Shown: piece after piece, positions 58,685-64,000 of the stretch
Numbering within the stretch: the first letter of the stretch is position 1
Layout of the letters: each line of letters begins with the position of its first letter
Notes under the pieces: generated by a model
What the model was told of the DNA's origin: nothing
Seen by the model: only the letters and a program-made list of their open reading frames with translations
The model's database searches: none
Assembly (NCBI GenBank): GCA_947063855.1
Contig: CAMSTW010000001.1
Location: 59,466-123,465 of the forward strand
Length of the DNA stretch: 64,000 bases
From: an uncultured Dorea sp.
Lineage (GTDB): Bacteria > Bacillota > Clostridia > Lachnospirales > Lachnospiraceae
Direction: 5' to 3'
Made by a program: the position numbers and the translations under genes

Positions 58685-61267
58685 ATGTATACATTTACGG
58701 TGAACGGCCGGACGGTTACAACCCAAAAGAAGCAGTCTTTGCTTCGCTTCCTCAGGGATGAACTGCATCTGACTTCGGTAAAGGACGGATGCAGCCAGGG
58801 AGCGTGCGGGGCTTGTACGGTTATCATCGACGGTGCGGTCTGCAAGGCGTGTGTTCCGACGACGGACCGCCTCCAGGGCAGGAAGATCCTGACCGTCGAG
58901 GGACTAAGTGAATGGGAAGCGGAGGTATTTACCTATGCATATGGCGAGGCGGGGGCGGTACAGTGCGGGTTCTGCATTCCGGGCATGGTGATGTGCACGA
59001 AGGCGCTGCTGGATGTGAATCCGGATCCCACAGAGGATGAGATCCGCTATGCCCTCCGCAACAATTACTGCCGTTGTACCGGCTATGTGAAGATCATCGA
59101 GGCGGTGAAGCTGTCGGCAAGGATCCTGCGGGAAGGCGTGATTCCGGAGAAAAGCGGGGACGACTGGAAGGTCGGTTCGCGGGTACACCGGCTGGATGTG
59201 GAAGAGAAGGTCTTAGGATACGGGAAATATCCGGACGATTTCTATATGGAAGGGATGTGCTATGGCTCTGCCCTTCGGAGTAAATATCCAAGGGCAAGGG
59301 TGCTGTCCATCGACACTTCAAAGGCAGAGGCCCTGCCGGGCGTGATTGCCGTGCTGACCGCCGGAGATATTCCCGGGGAGAATAAGATCGGGCATCTGAA
59401 GCATGACCAGTATACCATGATCCCGGTGGGAGGACTTACGCACTATCTGGGAGATGCCGTTGCCCTGGTGGCGGCAGAAGACATGGAGACGGTGGAGAAG
59501 GCGAAGAAGCTGATCAGGGTAGAATACGAGGTTCTTCCGGCAATACATAATATAGAAGAAGCGGCGGCGCCTGACGCGCCTCTTGTGTTTGAGGAAGAAG
59601 AATCTAACGTACAGGCATATAAGCATGTCAGCCGCGGAAATGCAGGGAAAGCCATTGAAGAAGCCCGCCATGTGATCACACAGCATTTCGAGACGCCCTG
59701 GACGGAGCATGCATTCCTGGAGCCGGAATGTGCCGTGGCGTATATCGACGAGGATGAGGACGTGATGGTCATTTCCACGGATCAGTCGGCTTACTGTACG
59801 TATCATGAGTGCAGCCTGATGCTTGGAACGGATAAGGTAAAGGCAGAGAATGCGCTGGTGGGCGGCGGCTTTGGCGGCAAAGAGGATATGACGGTACAGC
59901 ACCATGCGGCGCTTCTTGCCTGGCATACGAAACGTCCGGTGAAGGTGAGGCTTACGAGAGCGGAATCTCTGCTGATCCACCCAAAGAGGCATCATTTTGT
60001 GATGGATTTTACCATGGGCTGTGATGCGGACGGGAAGATTCTGGGCGTGAAAGCGAAGGTTGCGTCGGATACGGGAGCGTTTGCCTCTCTTGGCGGCCCG
60101 GTGCTTGAGCGTGCCTGCACTCATGCGGCAGGTCCCTATGCCTACGAGAATTTTGAGATAGAGGGAACGGCTTATTATACCAATAATCCGCCGGCGGGAG
60201 CATTCCGCGGTTTCGGCGTGACACAGACCTGCTTCGCCGTCGAGACCCTGCTGAATATGATGGCGGATGAGATCGGGATCACGCCGTGGGAGATCCGTTA
60301 CCGCAACGCCATCCGGCCGGGAGGCGTGCTGCCCAACGGTCAGATCGTGGATGAATCCACCGGACTTGCGGAGACCCTGGAAGCCGTAAAGGAGGCGTAT
60401 GACGCGGCGTGTAAGGCGGGGAAACCGGCAGGGCTTGCCTGTGCCATGAAGAATGCGGGAGTCGGCGTGGGGATTCCGGACTGGGGCCGTGTGAAGCTGA
60501 TCATAGAGGAGGATGGGAAGCTGCATATCTATACGGGGGCGTCCTGCATCGGGCAGGGACTTGGAACCGTGCTGGTGCAGATGATTGTGAGCAATACGGA
60601 TCTCTGCCGTGAGGATATCGTGTATGAGCGCAGTAATACCTGGATTGCGCCGGATTCCGGGACGACTTCGGGTTCCAGACAGACCCTGGTCACGGGAGAA
60701 GCGTGCCTTCGCGCCTGCAGGAAACTGATGGAGGCAAAGGCGGACGGCAAGACGCTTTCCGATCTTACCGGGCGGGAGTTCTACGGAGAATATCTGGCGA
60801 AGACCGACCCTCTTGGGGCAGACGTGCCCAATCCGGTGTCCCATGTGGCGTATGGGTATGCGACACAGATGTGTATACTGGATCCAAAGACCGGGAGGAT
60901 CGAGCGGATTGTGGCGGCCCATGATGTGGGGAAGGCTGTGAATCCGTTGTCCTGTGAGGGACAGATCGAAGGAGGAGTGGTCATGTCCATGGGGTTCGCC
61001 CTCAGGGAACGCTACCCGATTGACGAGAACTGCAGGCCGACGGAGAGATTCGGGACGCTTGGATTATTCCGGGCGCATGAGATACCAAAGATTGAGCCTA
61101 TCGTTATCGACAAACCGGGACTGAAAGTAGCCCTTGGAGCCATTGGTATCGGGGAGATTACCTCTATCCCGACGGCGCCTGCCATCACGGATGCATACTA
61201 CAGGTTTGACGGGGAGAGAAGATTTTGTCTGCCGATCACCGGCACACCATATGAAAGGAAGGGATAG
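58685..61267 (+). CDS. Selenium-dependent xanthine dehydrogenase-like protein (2Fe-2S and Mo-binding domains fused)
   Basis: CSQGACGACTVIIDG, CGFCIPGMVMC, CRCTGYVKIIEAV, then Mo-subunit GGGFGGKEDM, GAFRGFGVTQ. Confidence 0.94.
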   Translation: MYTFTVNGRTVTTQKKQSLLRFLRDELHLTSVKDGCSQGACGACTVIIDGAVCKACVPTTDRLQGRKILTVEGLSEWEAEVFTYAYGEAGAVQCGFCIPGMVMCTKALLDVNPDPTEDEIRYALRNNYCRCTGYVKIIEAVKLSARILREGVIPEKSGDDWKVGSRVHRLDVEEKVLGYGKYPDDFYMEGMCYGSALRSKYPRARVLSIDTSKAEALPGVIAVLTAGDIPGENKIGHLKHDQYTMIPVGGLTHYLGDAVALVAAEDMETVEKAKKLIRVEYEVLPAIHNIEEAAAPDAPLVFEEEESNVQAYKHVSRGNAGKAIEEARHVITQHFETPWTEHAFLEPECAVAYIDEDEDVMVISTDQSAYCTYHECSLMLGTDKVKAENALVGGGFGGKEDMTVQHHAALLAWHTKRPVKVRLTRAESLLIHPKRHHFVMDFTMGCDADGKILGVKAKVASDTGAFASLGGPVLERACTHAAGPYAYENFEIEGTAYYTNNPPAGAFRGFGVTQTCFAVETLLNMMADEIGITPWEIRYRNAIRPGGVLPNGQIVDESTGLAETLEAVKEAYDAACKAGKPAGLACAMKNAGVGVGIPDWGRVKLIIEEDGKLHIYTGASCIGQGLGTVLVQMIVSNTDLCREDIVYERSNTWIAPDSGTTSGSRQTLVTGEACLRACRKLMEAKADGKTLSDLTGREFYGEYLAKTDPLGADVPNPVSHVAYGYATQMCILDPKTGRIERIVAAHDVGKAVNPLSCEGQIEGGVVMSMGFALRERYPIDENCRPTERFGTLGLFRAHEIPKIEPIVIDKPGLKVALGAIGIGEITSIPTAPAITDAYYRFDGERRFCLPITGTPYERKG

Positions 61268-61269
61268 TT

Positions 61270-61767
61270 ATGGCGGTTAAGAAGAGATTCCCATATCGTG
61301 CGGCAGTTGTGGCGTGTAACGGAAGCTGTCCGGCAAGGGCCGCAAACGAGTGCAGATATGGCTGTGCCGGCTGCGGCAATTGCGTCTCTGTCTGCAGATT
61401 CGGCGCGGTCTTTATGAATGAAAATGGAACCGCACAGGTGGATGAAGAGAAGTGTATCGCCTGCGGTATGTGTGTCAGGGCGTGTCCGCAGGAGGTCATC
61501 CATCTCCATGAGTGTGCCAATTATATTGTGGTCAGGTGTTCGAACAGGGACGAGGGGAAGGCCGCGGGTAAGGTCTGTGAGGTCAGCTGTATCGGCTGCG
61601 GGATCTGTGAGAAGAACTGTACGGCAGAAGCCATAAAGGTAATCGGGCATTGCGCCGTGATTCAGGAAGAGGCGTGCTTAAGCTGCGGCATGTGCGCAGT
61701 CAGATGTCCCCGGGGCGCGATTGCGGATCTGCGGGGAATCCTGACCCGGCGGCAAGAACGGCGCTGA
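61270..61767 (+). CDS. Multi-4Fe-4S ferredoxin-like protein
   Basis: CAGCGNCVSVCRFGAV, CIACGMCVRACPQEVI, CIGCGICEKNCTAEAI, CLSCGMCAVRCPRGAI. Confidence 0.92.
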   Translation: MAVKKRFPYRAAVVACNGSCPARAANECRYGCAGCGNCVSVCRFGAVFMNENGTAQVDEEKCIACGMCVRACPQEVIHLHECANYIVVRCSNRDEGKAAGKVCEVSCIGCGICEKNCTAEAIKVIGHCAVIQEEACLSCGMCAVRCPRGAIADLRGILTRRQERR

Positions 61768-61790
61768 TTTGCGCCGTCCCTGCCGTCTTT
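61750..61790 (+). terminator. Intrinsic terminator of the purine-catabolism operon
   Basis: CGGCA..ACGGCGC-TGATTT-GCGCCGT..TGCCG-TCTTTT, overlaps the ferredoxin stop. Confidence 0.7.
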
Positions 61791-61803
61791 TGCTTTTAGA
61801 AGC

Positions 61804-62649
61804 TCACTGCGCGCCCTTTTTACGGCGTTTGTCAAGCTGGGCCGCAAAAATATTCTGTGTGATCTTATCCTGATCCTCTTCGTTCAGCTCTAAAAACCGG
61901 CAGCCATATTCATATTTCGAGTCTTCTTTCACCGTGATGCGCAGCACTTCACAGAACATCGCGGACATCGGCTGGTCCTCCAGCAGCTGTACCTTCAGCA
62001 GGAATTTATCCCCTTTGTGGTAGGACTGCTCTGAGCGGATGCAGGCGCCGCCGACACTGATATTCAGTACCCTGCAGGGCTGTTCCCCGGCCGAAAATCC
62101 GCCGAACAGGGTAACCTCCGCCTCAAGATCCGTCTCCAGACGGAAAAAGGCGCGGTCATTTCCTATCCGGACGACCGTTAATCCCTCAACGCTCCAGGTA
62201 TGTCCTTCTCCAGGCCGGATGAATCCCTCCATGTAAATTGCTTTTTTATCACGGTCGCTGTACCCGCGGATCCTGACATGGAGCGGTTCCTTCTGTGCTT
62301 CGGATTCCGGCGGCAGTCCCTTTGCGGCGCGCTCCTCTTCCAGCGCCTTCTGTGCCAGCATCCTGGCAAGCGCCTCTTCCAGAGACTGAGGCTCCGGCTC
62401 CCGGGAGTCTTTCTCTCCGGTATATTGCTTCAGTATCTCCCTGGAATTCTCCGTCTCCGCATACTGCTGCAGTTGTGCCTGATTCTTCTGCAGGTTCGCC
62501 AGCTTTGCGGCAAACAGCAGCTGGCCGTCAAAGGTCGTCACCTCGACTCGCATACCGGAATAAGTCGTAAGCTTTGCATAGCTGATTGCTTCTGGCTTGT
62601 CTTCGGTCTCCCTGGGCTGTTCCTTTTTGTTCTTTCCAAATAGCAGCAT
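61804..62649 (-). CDS. PilZ domain (c-di-GMP-binding-like) protein
   Basis: C-terminal EQPCRVLNISVGGACIRSEQSYHKGDKFLLKVQL. Confidence 0.82.
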   Translation of the reverse strand: MLLFGKNKKEQPRETEDKPEAISYAKLTTYSGMRVEVTTFDGQLLFAAKLANLQKNQAQLQQYAETENSREILKQYTGEKDSREPEPQSLEEALARMLAQKALEEERAAKGLPPESEAQKEPLHVRIRGYSDRDKKAIYMEGFIRPGEGHTWSVEGLTVVRIGNDRAFFRLETDLEAEVTLFGGFSAGEQPCRVLNISVGGACIRSEQSYHKGDKFLLKVQLLEDQPMSAMFCEVLRITVKEDSKYEYGCRFLELNEEDQDKITQNIFAAQLDKRRKKGAQ

Positions 62650-62666
62650 CTTCCTACCTCCTGATT

Positions 62667-63632
62667 CTATGACGTCAATATACTCTTTGTGGTTTGCGCC
62701 CCGTTTGTGCGGCGTCGCTTTTCATACAGCTGATTCATCTTCTCGTCGGCCCAGATCACTCTGTTGCGGCCGCCCTTTTTCGCGTCATACAGCATCGTAT
62801 CCGCAATTTTTAAGTAAGAGGCATAGGAATTCTCCCTCTGCGGTATAACTGTCACGCCTCCGATACTGACCGTGACCCATTGGGAAACAGAGGGATCATG
62901 AGGAATGTGGAGATCCTCTATCTTCTTCCGGATCTTTATCAGCTGTGCAAATGCCTTCTGTGAGCTGTCTCCCATGAGGAGCGCTATAAATTCTTCCCCA
63001 CCGTAACGGGCCAGAAAATCCGTACTGCGCTTCAAATGAGCCGCCGCTGTTGCTGCTGTCGCAGCGATGACTTTATCCCCCGCGGGATGGCCGAAGGTAT
63101 CGTTGTATACTTTGAAACGGTCAATATCAAACATACAGATGGTGAACGGAACCCGCAGACGGATCGCTTCGTTCCATTTCGTGATGCTGTAGTCCTCATA
63201 CTTCCGTCTGTTTGCGATTCCCGTCAGCTGATCGGTCATGGATTGAAGTTCGATCTGCCTCCGGTATTTGTACAGCTTGATATGTGTGTTGACCCTCGCC
63301 TTTATAATCAGCGGGTGGAACGGTTTTGTAATATAGTCTACAGCCCCCAGGATCAGACCATGCTGTTCATTCTCGATATCTTTAAGGCTGGTGATCAGGA
63401 TAACCGGTATACTCTGGGTGATGATCTCCTCCTGCAGCTTTTTCAGCAGTGTAAAGCCGTCCATCCCCGGCATCACGACATCCAGAAGGACCAGGGAATA
63501 ATCTCCGGAGCTGGCGAGGCGTAGGCCTTCCTGCGCCGTATGCGCAGTGGTAATCTCATACTCGTCCTCTAAAATGGATTTTAATTGAGCAGCCTGCAAG
63601 ATACTGTCATCCACGATCAGAATTTTTTCCAT
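62667..63632 (-). CDS. Response regulator with GGDEF diguanylate cyclase domain
   Basis: VDDSILQAAQLKSIL REC; DQLTGIANRRKYED, RYGGEEFIALL (GGEEF). Confidence 0.94.
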   Translation of the reverse strand: MEKILIVDDSILQAAQLKSILEDEYEITTAHTAQEGLRLASSGDYSLVLLDVVMPGMDGFTLLKKLQEEIITQSIPVILITSLKDIENEQHGLILGAVDYITKPFHPLIIKARVNTHIKLYKYRRQIELQSMTDQLTGIANRRKYEDYSITKWNEAIRLRVPFTICMFDIDRFKVYNDTFGHPAGDKVIAATAATAAAHLKRSTDFLARYGGEEFIALLMGDSSQKAFAQLIKIRKKIEDLHIPHDPSVSQWVTVSIGGVTVIPQRENSYASYLKIADTMLYDAKKGGRNRVIWADEKMNQLYEKRRRTNGAQTTKSILTS

Positions 63633-63738
63633 AGCGGTCCGTTCCTTTCTTATAATCTTTATTTTGTAAGTAAATGTTTATTTACAGCACGTACCCAAAA
63701 TATACCCATCCGTGAGCAGAAGGGCATATCTTCCTTTT

Positions 63739-63939
63739 TCAGTTCTTTTTCTTTCTTTTTGTGTTCTCCGGCTTCAGATAACCGCTCAGTCCGGTACACA
63801 GCAGCTGGAATACCGTGTCTTCGGTCTCCTGGGTATCCGGGAGCACTCCTTCCACTACATATTTGGCGTACAGCACAGTACAGGTCAGTATATGAAGCCA
63901 CAGCAGGTCCTGGTTGATTTTTTTGCAGGCGGGGAAACA
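63739..63939 (-). pseudogene. C-terminal remnant of a TetR-family regulator
   Basis: Open frame CFPACKKINQDLLWLHILTCTVLYAKYVVEGVLPDTQETEDTVFQLLCTGLSGYLKPENTKRKKKN*, no start codon, HTH absent. Confidence 0.45.
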
Positions 63940-63966
63940 TCACCTTAAATGAGAAAGTTTTTTAAT

Positions 63967-63985
63967 CCCCCATCTGAGATGGGGG
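63967..63985. repeat. Hairpin element at window edge (possible copy 3, diverged stem)
   Basis: CCCCCATCT-G-AGATGGGGG preceded by TTTAAT. Confidence 0.5.
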
Positions 63986-64000
63986 AACAGGCAAAGCCGT

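Noticed and set aside
59318-60922. 534-aa minus-strand ORF antisense to the xanthine dehydrogenase-like gene
   Set aside because: Opposite a strongly supported Mo-enzyme; no recognisable motifs; composition is that expected from reading the complement of a GC-biased gene.
63967-63985. Possible terminal CRISPR repeat at the window edge
   Set aside because: Only one copy visible, no spacer-repeat alternation and no cas genes; better described as a hairpin element.

Overview
The window is a Lachnospiraceae/Clostridia-like chromosomal segment (inferred from gene content; no taxonomic search was run). From left to right it holds: an AEC permease truncated by the window edge; a Sel1-repeat protein; an orphan antitoxin-like gene followed by a decayed GNAT toxin; valS with a consensus promoter and T-box leader; an LTA-synthase-like sulfatase; folC; a TPR protein; a sporulation block (spoIIAA-spoIIAB-sigF, then spoVAA-AB-AC-AD-AE); a Na/Pi symporter; an aldo/keto reductase; larC and larE; a two-component system divergent from a solute-binding-protein/permease/HlyD/MacB-like operon with no local ATPase; tRNA-Ser(CGA); murT-gatD; AraC + GH20; a hybrid histidine kinase; and a split, divergent selenium-linked purine catabolism cluster (yqeC, yqeA/arcC-type carbamate kinase, ygeW, ygeY, ygeX, regulator, NCS2 permease, ssnA, ygfK, hydA, yqeB, fused xanthine dehydrogenase-like protein, ferredoxin). 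It ends with PilZ and GGDEF genes and a TetR-like remnant. The best candidates for something undescribed are: (a) an AT-rich, translationally coupled SMC/RecF-like ATPase + PIN-like protein pair between yqeC and the carbamate kinase gene; (b) the TCS/SBP/permease/HlyD/MacB-like operon, whose last gene has no ordinary start codon; (c) a nested ~256-nt near-palindrome at the divergent promoter of that system; (d) recurring in-frame minisatellite duplications in linkers of at least five unrelated proteins. All family calls come from reading motifs, not from database searches.
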